Shown: positions 17,886 through 25,416 of the stretch, piece by piece | Numbering within the stretch: the stretch's first letter is position 1 | Layout: each line of letters begins with the position of its first letter | NCBI GenBank assembly: GCA_964398055.1 | Contig: CAYNLK010000017.1 | Coordinates: forward strand, 1-64,000 | Source of the DNA: CAYNLK01 sp964398055 | Lineage (GTDB): Bacteria > Chloroflexota > Anaerolineae > 4572-78 > J111 | Length of the DNA: 64,000 bases | Direction of reading: 5' to 3' | The notes under the pieces: model-generated | Database searches by the model: none | Told to the model about the DNA's origin: nothing | The model's input: the letters and a program-made list of their open reading frames with translations, nothing else | Position numbers and translations under genes: made by a program

Positions 17886-18150
17886 CGGAACCTCTATTTT
17901 CTATTTTTTGAATATATTCCCAAACAATGAACGTTGATCCAAATATCGTTCGGATTAGCCTTGTAAAGGCATAATATCACCATCAAATTCGTTTAGCTTT
18001 AAAGTTGGTTCAAAGGAATCTTAAATTCAGTTTAAAGTTGGGCTTCAGAATCTTGGGTGGATAAGATGACCGGCGCTTCGGCAAAATTCCAGGTCGCATC
18101 AGTTGAAAGCGCCGCTCCCTAAACGGGTGCGTCCAAAATTTTTGGAAAGC

Positions 18151-18190
18151 ACCGGGGGGAATTGGGGGGTCACCCCCCACACCCCCCGGT
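18151..18190. repeat. G-run hairpin / potential G-quadruplex
   Basis: ACCGGGGGGAATTGGGGGGT (18151-18170) is followed directly by CACCCCCCACACCCCCCGGT (18171-18190), which pairs with it almost fully. It lies about 40 bp upstream of the SorC promoter. Neighbouring short dyads (TCCAAAATTTTTGGA near 18132; GTCCG...CGGAC at about 18190-18208) add to the fold-back structure. A 78-codon ORF across this stretch looks spurious. Confidence 0.7.
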
Positions 18191-18228
18191 CCGCCTAAAA
18201 TGTCGGACACACCCCCTAAACAAGTTCT

Positions 18229-18288
18229 TTGACAAACGTTTTTCATGGTGCTATAATGAGCAAATATTATTAAGTGAGCATTTGCTCA
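18229..18288 (+). promoter_or_regulatory. Consensus sigma-70 promoter and SorC operator half-sites
   Basis: TTGACA (18229-18234), a 17-bp spacer and TATAAT (18252-18257) form a perfect consensus promoter. Overlapping and just downstream lie three TGAGCA half-sites: 18257-18262, 18275-18280, and the inverted TGCTCA at 18283-18288, giving the dyad TGAGCATTTGCTCA. Such a strong promoter with operator sites over the start region fits repression by the SorC regulator encoded next, relieved by a sugar-phosphate ligand. Confidence 0.85.
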
Positions 18289-18332
18289 AATGCGGTCGCA
18301 ATTGACCGCAGCGTAGAGTTTGCCCCCCGACG

Positions 18333-19292
18333 ATGAGTGATCACGCCCGGCTGCTGGTAAAAGTAGCTCGCTTATATTATGAGCAGGAGCTAACCCAGGC
18401 CGACATCGGCCAGCGTCTGCGGCTGTCACGCCAAAAAGTGCAGCGTTTATTGAGCCAGGCCCGCGCCGACGGTATTGTTCAAATCAATGTCAACCCCATT
18501 ATGGGTACTTTTGCCGAAGAAGAAAAGGCCCTGGAAGAGCGATTTGAGCTGCAAGAAGCCATCATTGTTGAAACGACGGCCTACGATGACCAGCTCGTTG
18601 TTGCCCGCGAGGTAGGCGCCGGCGCGGCCGAGTATCTTTTGCGAGTGGTGGAATCGAATGACACCATCGTGATGAGTTGGGGTGGGTCGCTGTTGGGGAT
18701 GGTCAATGCGGTGGCCGCCAACCGCCGCCGCGAGGAACTGACCGGCGTTACCGTGATCCAGGGCTTGGGCAGCCTGGGCGACCCCAACAACGACACTCAT
18801 GCTTCGGACCTGACCCGGCGCCTGGCCAGAGCCTTGAATGGTCAGGCTATTCTGCTGCCGGCGCCCGGCGCAGCGGGCAGCCGCGCCACCCGCGCTGCCT
18901 TTTACCAAGATCCCCACGTCAGCCAGGTTTTAGAGCAAGCTTGCGCCGCCACGATGATGTTTACGGGCATTGGCGCCCCCCGGCCAGACTCGATCCTGGT
19001 GCGCGAAGGCAATATTGTCACCTGGCCCGAATTGGCCGCCCTTATGGAACAAGGCGTGGTGGGGGATTTGAATTTGCGCTATTTTGACGACCGCGGCCAG
19101 AAATTCGCCTGTGATCTGGATGACCGGGTTATTGGCCTGGATATCGATCAGATTCGGTCAATCAGCCTGGTTGTCGGCGTGGCCGGCGGGTTGGCCAAAT
19201 TCAAGGCCATTAAGGCGGCGCTGCGGGGTAAATTGGTGGACGTCTTGGTAACGGACCACGTGACCGCCACACAATTGCTGCAAGTTAAATAA
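18333..19292 (+). CDS. SorC/DeoR-family sugar-binding transcriptional regulator
   Basis: A 319-residue regulator. The N-terminal helix-turn-helix is YYEQELTQADIGQRLRLSRQ followed by KVQRLLSQA. The SorC sugar-phosphate-binding domain includes ETTAYDDQLVVAREVGAGAA, VMSWGGSLLGMV, LPAPGAAGS, MFTGIGAPRPDS and ending features such as GVAGGLAKFKAIKAAL. SorC proteins respond to phosphorylated sugars. Placed first in an apparently single transcription unit behind a consensus promoter with dyads, it probably regulates the seven genes downstream. ATG 18333 lacks a clear ribosome-binding site. Confidence 0.93.
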   Translation: MSDHARLLVKVARLYYEQELTQADIGQRLRLSRQKVQRLLSQARADGIVQINVNPIMGTFAEEEKALEERFELQEAIIVETTAYDDQLVVAREVGAGAAEYLLRVVESNDTIVMSWGGSLLGMVNAVAANRRREELTGVTVIQGLGSLGDPNNDTHASDLTRRLARALNGQAILLPAPGAAGSRATRAAFYQDPHVSQVLEQACAATMMFTGIGAPRPDSILVREGNIVTWPELAALMEQGVVGDLNLRYFDDRGQKFACDLDDRVIGLDIDQIRSISLVVGVAGGLAKFKAIKAALRGKLVDVLVTDHVTATQLLQVK

Positions 19293-19333
19293 AATTGACT
19301 TAAGTTGGTCGAATAGAAAGGAGGCCACGCAGT

Positions 19334-20560
19334 ATGAGTAATAAGACCATTGTTGTTCTGGCAACCCTGGATACCAAGGGCCTTGAAGCCCAGTATCTCC
19401 GCGAGCAGATTCAAAAGCTGGGTGACAAAGCTCTGGTGGTCGATGTTGGCGTTGTCGGCGTCCCGGCCACAACCGCCGATATTACCCGGGAAGCAGTAGC
19501 CGAAGCTGGAGGCGTCCCGTTGGCGCAGCTATTGCGGAACCCCGACCGTGAGGTCGCTGCGCCTCTTATGGCCGATGGCGCCACCAAACTTGTGACCGGC
19601 CTGGCCGCCGACGGCAAAATTCACGGAATTGTGGCGATGGGCGGCACGCAGGGCACTACGCTGGCGACCAAAGTGATGCGGGCCTTGCCCTACGGTTTCC
19701 CCAAAGTTATGGTCTCCACGATGGCTTCGGGCAATGTCGGCCCCTGGGTAGACATCAAAGATATCACTATGATGTTCTCGGTAACCGATATTCTCGGCCT
19801 TAATCCGGTTACCCGCAAGATTCTGGCCAATGCGGCCGGGGCGGTCTGCGGCATGGCTCAAGTGGAGGTAACCCTGGAGCAAGGCGATAAGCCGCTCGTG
19901 GCGGTTACCACCGTCGGCATCACCACCCAGGGCGCGATGAAGGCTATCGAACTCCTGGAGGCGGCCGGCTATGAAACCATCGTTTTCCACGCCATTGGAC
20001 CCGGCGGCCGGGCGATGGAACAAATGATGAAAGAGGGCATCATCGGGGCCGTGCTGGATTACTCCACCATCGAGGTATCGAATGAAATGTACCACGCCCT
20101 GCTGGCCGGCGGCCCGGAGCGGCTGACCACGGCCGGTAAACTGGGCCTGCCGCAAGTCGTCTGCCCGGGGGCGCTGGAGGTGCTCGTCTTCAATGAGCCG
20201 GAGACGGTTCCGGAAAAGTACCGGGATCGCACCCTGATTCGCCACAGTCCGCAAATCACCGACCTGCGGCTGAACAAATCGGAGATGGCCGCCGTAGGCC
20301 GGGAGATCGCCCGCCGGCTGCAACATACTACCGATGAGGCCATCTTTATGATCCCCACAGCAGGCTACGACAGTTACGCGGTCAAAGGCAAAGGTTTTTA
20401 TGACCCGGAGGCTGACACCGCCTTTGTAACCGAGTTGAAGGCTAACCTGCCGGCCAATTTCCGGGTGATCGAGCGCGACACCCACATCGAAGACCCCGCC
20501 TTTGCCGCCGAAGCGGTCGAGTTGCTGATTTCCCTGATCGAAAAACGGAGAGGTGCATAG
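19334..20560 (+). CDS. Tm-1-like ATP-binding domain protein (UPF0261)
   Basis: A 408-residue member of the UPF0261/Tm-1 N-terminal family. It opens IVVLATLDTKGLEAQYLREQ and contains GIVAMGGTQGTTLATKVM, ASGNVGPWVDIKDITMMFSV and VFHAIGPGGRAMEQMM. In the tomato antiviral protein Tm-1, this ATP-binding domain is fused to the TIM-barrel domain encoded separately by the next gene. The bacterial role is unknown. Adjacency here supports a two-protein enzyme of sugar or sugar-acid metabolism. AGGAGG lies 11 bases upstream of ATG 19334. Confidence 0.92.
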   Translation: MSNKTIVVLATLDTKGLEAQYLREQIQKLGDKALVVDVGVVGVPATTADITREAVAEAGGVPLAQLLRNPDREVAAPLMADGATKLVTGLAADGKIHGIVAMGGTQGTTLATKVMRALPYGFPKVMVSTMASGNVGPWVDIKDITMMFSVTDILGLNPVTRKILANAAGAVCGMAQVEVTLEQGDKPLVAVTTVGITTQGAMKAIELLEAAGYETIVFHAIGPGGRAMEQMMKEGIIGAVLDYSTIEVSNEMYHALLAGGPERLTTAGKLGLPQVVCPGALEVLVFNEPETVPEKYRDRTLIRHSPQITDLRLNKSEMAAVGREIARRLQHTTDEAIFMIPTAGYDSYAVKGKGFYDPEADTAFVTELKANLPANFRVIERDTHIEDPAFAAEAVELLISLIEKRRGA

Positions 20561-21403
20561 ATGGCTAAACGATACAGTCGCCAGGAATTTCTGAACCGGC
20601 TTAGAGCCGAGATCGAACGGGGCAAGCCCTTGGTGATGACCGGCGCCGGCAACGGCATCGCCGCTAAATTCATCGAGCAGGGCGGCGTCGATATTTTGGG
20701 GGTTTATAATACCGGCTATTTCCGCATGCAAGGCTATGGCTCGCTGGCCGGGATGCTGCCGATGGCCGACGCCAATGAGATGGTCTACCGGATTGGCCGG
20801 CAGGAAGTGCTGCCGCAGGTCAAAGCGACGCCCGTGGTAGCCGGTTTGAACGGCGTCGATGTGCTGCGGGATATGCGGCTTTTTCTGGAAGATTGCCGCC
20901 GCATTGGCTTTTCAGGCGTTCACAATTTTCCCACCGTGGCCTGGTTTGATGGCGAATTCCGCAAAACGCTGGAAAAGACCGGCTTAGGCTACCAGCACGA
21001 GATCAACATGCTGAACATAGCCCGCGACCTGGACCTGTTGACCATTGGCTATGCCTTCAATGAGATAGATGCCGAGTGGCTGATGTCGGAGGCCGCCCCG
21101 GATATCTTTATCTTTCACGCTGGCATCACCCGCGGCGGCTCAACCGGCTACACCGAGGGTCGCCCGCTGCAAGAGATGGCCGAACGGAGCCAGGCCCACT
21201 ACGAGCTGGCCAAAAAGATAAAGCCGGATGTAATTCTACTGGCGCATGGCGCCTCGCTGGTCAATCCCGAAGACGCTCAATATATGCTTGACCACACGGA
21301 CTGCCACGGCGTGCAGCTCGGCTCCAGCATCGAGCGAATGGCTATCGAGCAGCCGTTAGTGGAACGGGCGGCCTCGTTCAAGGCCCTCCATTTTTCCAAG
21401 TAG
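20561..21403 (+). CDS. Phosphoenolpyruvate-hydrolase-like TIM-barrel protein (Tm-1 C-terminal domain)
   Basis: A 280-residue protein of the family annotated 'PEP hydrolase'. It begins YSRQEFLNRLRAEI, then LVMTGAGNGIAAKFIEQGGV, GYGSLAGMLPMADANEMV, GFSGVHNFPTVAWFDG, FIFHAGITRGGSTGY and ILLAHGASLVNPED. It starts immediately after the UPF0261 stop (GAGAGGTG upstream), and the two equal the two halves of plant Tm-1. The family name is historical, and I infer no specific hydrolase activity. A TIM-barrel lyase or hydrolase acting on a phosphorylated keto acid is plausible. Confidence 0.92.
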   Translation: MAKRYSRQEFLNRLRAEIERGKPLVMTGAGNGIAAKFIEQGGVDILGVYNTGYFRMQGYGSLAGMLPMADANEMVYRIGRQEVLPQVKATPVVAGLNGVDVLRDMRLFLEDCRRIGFSGVHNFPTVAWFDGEFRKTLEKTGLGYQHEINMLNIARDLDLLTIGYAFNEIDAEWLMSEAAPDIFIFHAGITRGGSTGYTEGRPLQEMAERSQAHYELAKKIKPDVILLAHGASLVNPEDAQYMLDHTDCHGVQLGSSIERMAIEQPLVERAASFKALHFSK

Positions 21404-21431
21404 ATTGCGCTCACCGCCGGAGCTTTTGACA

Positions 21432-22364
21432 TTGAAGGTTCTGTTTCTGGGTAACTCCAACAGCACGTTCAGTAATCTTCATTTTCAGGCCCTCAGCCAG
21501 ACCCCGGCCATTGTGGTCGGTGTGGTCGATGTGCCGCCCGCAAAACGGAGCTCAACCAACCCCGACAGCGGCGACTATCCCGGCTTTGCCGGCGTCGCCC
21601 GCGCCCGCGGCCTGCCCGTTTTTGAGCCGGCCAGCCCCAACCTGCCGGAATTTGTAGAGATTGTGCACGCCCTCTCGCCCGATTTGATGGTCGCCGTGGG
21701 TTATCTCTTTCTGCTAAAACCGGCCATCTTGCAGGCGCCGAAGATTCTGGCGGCCAATTTTCACGCCTCGCTGCTGCCGGCCTACCGGGGCAAACATCCC
21801 GTCTTTTGGGCTTTGCGCCACGGTGAGCGGTGGGCCGGTCTCACCGTGCACGTGATGGACCCTAATCTTGATACAGGTGACATCCTCTATCAGGTTCGGT
21901 TGCGCACCCGCCGGGATGATACCGTTACCAGCCTGTACAACCGGATTATGACCAAGAGCGTGACCCTGATCCCGCGCCTGATCAAAGATGCCGGACAAGG
22001 CCGGCTACGCCCGACGCCCCAGCCGGCGACGGGCGCGTCTTACTTCTCAACAGTCCGGGACGATGATTTTCGGCTCAACTGGTCATGGGACGCCGAGCAG
22101 TTGCGCCGGTGGATTCAAACCACGCCCGGCCGCTGTTTTTACGACATCGCCGGCCGGCGAGTTTTCTTTTTGGATGGGCGCGTCATCGGTCGAGTCGATG
22201 GGGTTGCGCCCGGAACGCTGCTCAAAATAGGCCGGATCGGCTGCACCATCGCCGCCGGGAAAGATGCCTTGTATCTGCGCCGGGTGAAATATGCCGATGA
22301 CGACGAACAGATGATGACCCAACTTTGCCGCCGCTTGGGTTTAAAAGTAGGAGACTTGCTCTGA
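21432..22364 (+). CDS. Formyltransferase-family protein (Fmt-like)
   Basis: A 310-residue protein of the formyltransferase superfamily, which transfers formyl from 10-formyltetrahydrofolate or works in reverse. The catalytic set is present: Asn and His in AANFHASLLPAYRG, and Asp in GLTVHVMDPNLDTGDIL. A C-terminal Fmt-like domain follows (DFRLNWSWDAEQLRRWI). I take TTG 21432 (KVLFLGNSNS) because GGAG lies nine bases upstream; an earlier TTG at 21405 has none. It is unlikely to be the housekeeping Fmt, given its place in a catabolic operon. A sugar or amine substrate is more likely. Its stop overlaps the next start (ATGA). Confidence 0.85.
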   Translation: MKVLFLGNSNSTFSNLHFQALSQTPAIVVGVVDVPPAKRSSTNPDSGDYPGFAGVARARGLPVFEPASPNLPEFVEIVHALSPDLMVAVGYLFLLKPAILQAPKILAANFHASLLPAYRGKHPVFWALRHGERWAGLTVHVMDPNLDTGDILYQVRLRTRRDDTVTSLYNRIMTKSVTLIPRLIKDAGQGRLRPTPQPATGASYFSTVRDDDFRLNWSWDAEQLRRWIQTTPGRCFYDIAGRRVFFLDGRVIGRVDGVAPGTLLKIGRIGCTIAAGKDALYLRRVKYADDDEQMMTQLCRRLGLKVGDLL

Positions 22365-23263
22365 TGACTTTGGTATCCTTTACTGAGTTGATGGAGCGGG
22401 CCGAGCACGGCCAATTCGCAGTTGGCTATTTTGAAAGCTGGAATCTGGAATCACTGCTGGCGATTGCCGATGCGGCCGAAGCTAACCGTTCTCCGGTGAT
22501 TTTGGGCTTCAGCGGTATCTACCTGCCCCACCCTGAGCGGATTGTTCACGATCCGCCGCCAGCCTACGTCGCCCTGGCTACGGCTGTGGCTCACCAGCTT
22601 ACGGTGCCGACTTGTCTGCTCTTCAACGAGTCGCCTTATTTTGAGCAGGTTATGGCCGCCATTGAGCTGGGATACAACCTGGTGATGTACTCCAATGACG
22701 ACCTCGACCCGGCCACATTGATCGAACAGGTTAGCCAGGTGGTTGACAAAGCCCACCGGGCCGGCGTGGCGGTTGAAGGCGAAGCCGCTGCCCTGGCCGG
22801 TGTGGCCGGTCGCCTGGCAGAGCTGCCGGCCGATCCCGGCCTGACTGATCCTGCCGTTGCTTGCGCCTTTGTAGAACAAACCGGCGTCGATGCCTTTGCC
22901 ATCAATATTGGCCAGTCCCATCTGCACGGGCGAAAAGCGGTGCGCCTGCATCTGGACCGGCTGGCCGAATTACGGCAGGCGCTCGCCGTACCGTTGGTGC
23001 TGCACGGGGCCACATCCGTTGACCGGGCCGACCTGGCCGCGGCGGTCCGGCTGGGCATCCGCAAGATCAACGTTAGCAGCCGGCTCAAGCAGGTTTATTT
23101 TGAAACCATGCGCCGGGCTTGCATCCAGGTTGGCGACGATTACAATCCGTACGAAGTGATCGGCTCCGGCCTGAATGCCGATGTACTGAGCCTGGGCCGG
23201 CTGGCTATGCAACAAGCTGTGGCCGAATTCATGCATCTGTTCGGCAGCGCCGGCCAGGCATAA
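22364..23263 (+). CDS. Class II fructose-bisphosphate-aldolase-like protein, altered metal site
   Basis: A 299-residue TIM-barrel protein similar to FbaA/GatY/KbaY. Present are the early N-x-E helix with SPVILGFSG, VEGEAAALAG, INIGQSHLHG and LVLHGATSVD with KINVSSRLK. At the position of the family's LHLDHG (catalytic Asp plus zinc His), the sequence reads LLFNES (residues 85-90), so Asp and His become Asn88 and Glu89. The rest of the barrel is intact, so the change looks like specialisation. It is translationally coupled to the formyltransferase (ATGA at 22362). It may be a retro-aldol enzyme with a different metal arrangement or a non-aldolase lyase. Confidence 0.85.
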   Translation: MTLVSFTELMERAEHGQFAVGYFESWNLESLLAIADAAEANRSPVILGFSGIYLPHPERIVHDPPPAYVALATAVAHQLTVPTCLLFNESPYFEQVMAAIELGYNLVMYSNDDLDPATLIEQVSQVVDKAHRAGVAVEGEAAALAGVAGRLAELPADPGLTDPAVACAFVEQTGVDAFAINIGQSHLHGRKAVRLHLDRLAELRQALAVPLVLHGATSVDRADLAAAVRLGIRKINVSSRLKQVYFETMRRACIQVGDDYNPYEVIGSGLNADVLSLGRLAMQQAVAEFMHLFGSAGQA

Positions 23264-23283
23264 ATGTTAAAATCCGGCTCTTT

Positions 23284-23370
23284 TGGATTTCAGGGGGTAA
23301 CGAGGTCAAATCTGTAGAACGTAAATTTACGCATACGTTTCACGTTTTACGTTGTCCGCCCTGAAATCCA
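23284..23370. repeat. Inverted-repeat element inside the operon
   Basis: TGGATTTCAGGG (23284-23295) pairs perfectly with CCCTGAAATCCA (23359-23370). Inside are the palindrome CGTAAATTTACG and an ACGTTTCACGTTTTACGTT tract. It fills the 142 bp between the aldolase-like gene and E1 alpha. It could be an inserted repeat or an intra-operon processing or attenuation hairpin. No T-run follows, so it is not a standard terminator. Confidence 0.7.
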
Positions 23371-23405
23371 CTTGAACCTAAAATCTTTAATGAGGGTAAA
23401 CCACT

Positions 23406-24389
23406 ATGGATCATTCTGAACCACCATTGCTGGATATGTATCGTACTATGTTAACCATCCGCCAGTTTGAAGAGAAGTGCAATTATCTCTTTATGCAGGG
23501 CCGGATTCCGTCTACACTGCACCTGTACATTGGCCAGGAGGCCGTGGCCGCCGGGGTGTGCGCCCATCTCAGCCCGGCGGATTATATGCTGTCCACCCAC
23601 CGGCCGCACGGTCACGCCATCGCCAAAGGTGTCTCGCTCAATTCGATTATGGCCGAACTCTATGCCAAGCGGACCGGCTGTTGTCAGGCCAAGGGCGGCT
23701 CGATGCATGTCGGTGATATGGCCGTGGGGGCTTTGCCGGCGATTGCCATCGTAGGCGGCAACATTCCGATCGCCGCCGGGTTGGCCCTGGCGGCCAAACA
23801 ACTGGGCACGGACCAGGTGGCCGTCGCTTTCTTTGGCGAGGGGGCCGCCAACGAAGGCGCGTTCCACGAAGGCGTCAATATGGCCGCCATCTGGTCTCTG
23901 CCGGTCATTTACGTCTGTGAGAACAACCTGTACGGGGCCTCCACCTCATTTTCAAGCGTCTTCAAAGTTGAAAATGTGGCCGACCGGGCGGCGGCTTATG
24001 GCATCCCCGGCGTGGTGGTTGATGGGATGGACGTGGAAGCCGTCTATGAGGCGGCCGGCGAGGCCGTAGAGCGAGCCAGGCGGGGCGACGGCCCCACCCT
24101 GCTCGAGTGCAAAACCTATCGCCTGGTCGGCCATTCCCGCAGCGATCCCCGCAATTACCGCTCTAAAGAGGAAGAAGCTGCCTGGCAGGCCAGGGATCCG
24201 ATTCCCCGCCTGGCCCGGCGGCTTAAGGAGCTGGGCCTGGCCACCGGCGAAACGCTGGCGGCCATAGAAACCGAGGTGATGCAGGCCATTGAAGCCTCGG
24301 TCATATTCGCCGAGGAGAGTCCCTACCCGGAACCGGCCGATACTTTAAAACACGTTTTCTACGCCCACGAGCAGGCAGGGGAGGTGTAA
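23406..24389 (+). CDS. 2-oxoacid dehydrogenase E1 component, alpha subunit (second copy)
   Basis: A 327-residue ThDP-dependent subunit. The ThDP site begins FFGEGAANEGAFHEGVNMAA and ends in CENNLYGAST. GQEAVAAGVCAHL and TYRLVGHSRSDPRNYR are also visible. It is closest in style to pyruvate/acetoin dehydrogenase alpha subunits. GAGGG precedes ATG 23406 by about ten bases. With E1 beta (1-bp gap) and E2 it makes a near-complete 2-oxoacid dehydrogenase; only E3 (lipoamide dehydrogenase) is missing and would have to come from elsewhere. It probably oxidises the 2-oxoacid produced by the upstream enzymes. Confidence 0.95.
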   Translation: MDHSEPPLLDMYRTMLTIRQFEEKCNYLFMQGRIPSTLHLYIGQEAVAAGVCAHLSPADYMLSTHRPHGHAIAKGVSLNSIMAELYAKRTGCCQAKGGSMHVGDMAVGALPAIAIVGGNIPIAAGLALAAKQLGTDQVAVAFFGEGAANEGAFHEGVNMAAIWSLPVIYVCENNLYGASTSFSSVFKVENVADRAAAYGIPGVVVDGMDVEAVYEAAGEAVERARRGDGPTLLECKTYRLVGHSRSDPRNYRSKEEEAAWQARDPIPRLARRLKELGLATGETLAAIETEVMQAIEASVIFAEESPYPEPADTLKHVFYAHEQAGEV

Positions 24390-24390
24390 C

Positions 24391-25404
24391 ATGGCCCAGA
24401 TGACGATTGTAGAAGCGTTGCGCCAGGCCATCCGCGAGGAAATGCAACGTGACCCGCGGGTATTCTGCATTGGGGAAGATATTGGCGTTAAAGGAGGCTG
24501 GGGCGGCGCCTTCACCGTAACTCTGGGGCTGTCTGATGAATTCGGCCCCGACCGCATCCTCGACACGCCCATCTCAGAACTTGGCCTGACCGGGGTCGCC
24601 GTTGGCGCCGCGATTGGCGGGCTGCGGCCCATCGCCGATGTTCAGTATGGCGATTTCCTGTTCCTGGCGATGGATCAACTGGCCAACCAGGCCGCCAAAA
24701 TGACCTATATGTCGGGTGGAACCATCAAAGTGCCGCTGGTTATGCGCGCCCCGGTGGGAGCCACCCGGCGAGGATCGCAGCACGCCCAGAGCCTGGAAGC
24801 CTTCTTTACCCATATCCCCGGCCTCAAAGTGGTAGCGCCTTCGACCGCTTATGACGCCAAAGGGCTGCTCAAGAGCGCAGTCAGGGATGACAATCCGGTG
24901 ATTATGTTCGAACACAAGCTGCTGTACGGCAGCAAAGGGCCTCGCAAAGAGGAAGGGACTATCAGCGCCGTTAGTGAAGTGCCCGACGAGGAGTACCTGG
25001 TACCCATTGGCCAGGGTATTATCCGCCGCGCCGGACGGGATGTGACCATTGTCGGCAAGCTCCTGACGGTCTACCGGGCATTGGCCGCGGCTGAAGAGCT
25101 GGCCAAAGAAGGCATCGAGGCCGAGGTGATCGACCCGCGCACGCTGGTGCCGCTGGATAAAGCATTGATCCTGGAATCGGTGCGCAAGACAGGCCGGTTG
25201 GTGGTGGTGGAAGAAGACAACCTGACCGGCGGTTGGGCCGGCGACATCGCCGCCATCGTGGCCGAGGAAGCTTTCTACTGGCTCGACGCGCCCATCAAGC
25301 GGGTGTCGGCCCCGGATACGCCGCCTCCCTTTGCTCCGGTTATGGAACAGTTTTACGTACCGAGCGTGGCGCGGCTGGTCGAAGCTGTTAAATCACTGTT
25401 CTAA
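24391..25404 (+). CDS. 2-oxoacid dehydrogenase E1 component, beta subunit (second copy)
   Basis: A 337-residue beta subunit. It begins MTIVEALRQAIREEM, then GEDIGVKGGWGGAFTVT, with LGLTGVAVGAAIGGLRPIAD, FLAMDQLANQAAKM and AEVIDPRTLVPLD. It starts one base after the alpha stop, so it is translationally coupled. An insertion near residues 180-200 (GSKGPRKEEGTISAVSEVP) distinguishes it from the copy at 1214-2200. The two pairs are paralogues rather than a recent duplication. Confidence 0.95.
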   Translation: MAQMTIVEALRQAIREEMQRDPRVFCIGEDIGVKGGWGGAFTVTLGLSDEFGPDRILDTPISELGLTGVAVGAAIGGLRPIADVQYGDFLFLAMDQLANQAAKMTYMSGGTIKVPLVMRAPVGATRRGSQHAQSLEAFFTHIPGLKVVAPSTAYDAKGLLKSAVRDDNPVIMFEHKLLYGSKGPRKEEGTISAVSEVPDEEYLVPIGQGIIRRAGRDVTIVGKLLTVYRALAAAEELAKEGIEAEVIDPRTLVPLDKALILESVRKTGRLVVVEEDNLTGGWAGDIAAIVAEEAFYWLDAPIKRVSAPDTPPPFAPVMEQFYVPSVARLVEAVKSLF

Positions 25405-25416
25405 AGGGAGGAAATT

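Noticed and set aside
18010..18246. A 78-codon minus-strand ORF across the G-rich hairpin
   Set aside because: It is composed of repeat translation (Gly/Pro runs), has no ribosome-binding site, and overlaps the SorC promoter region.
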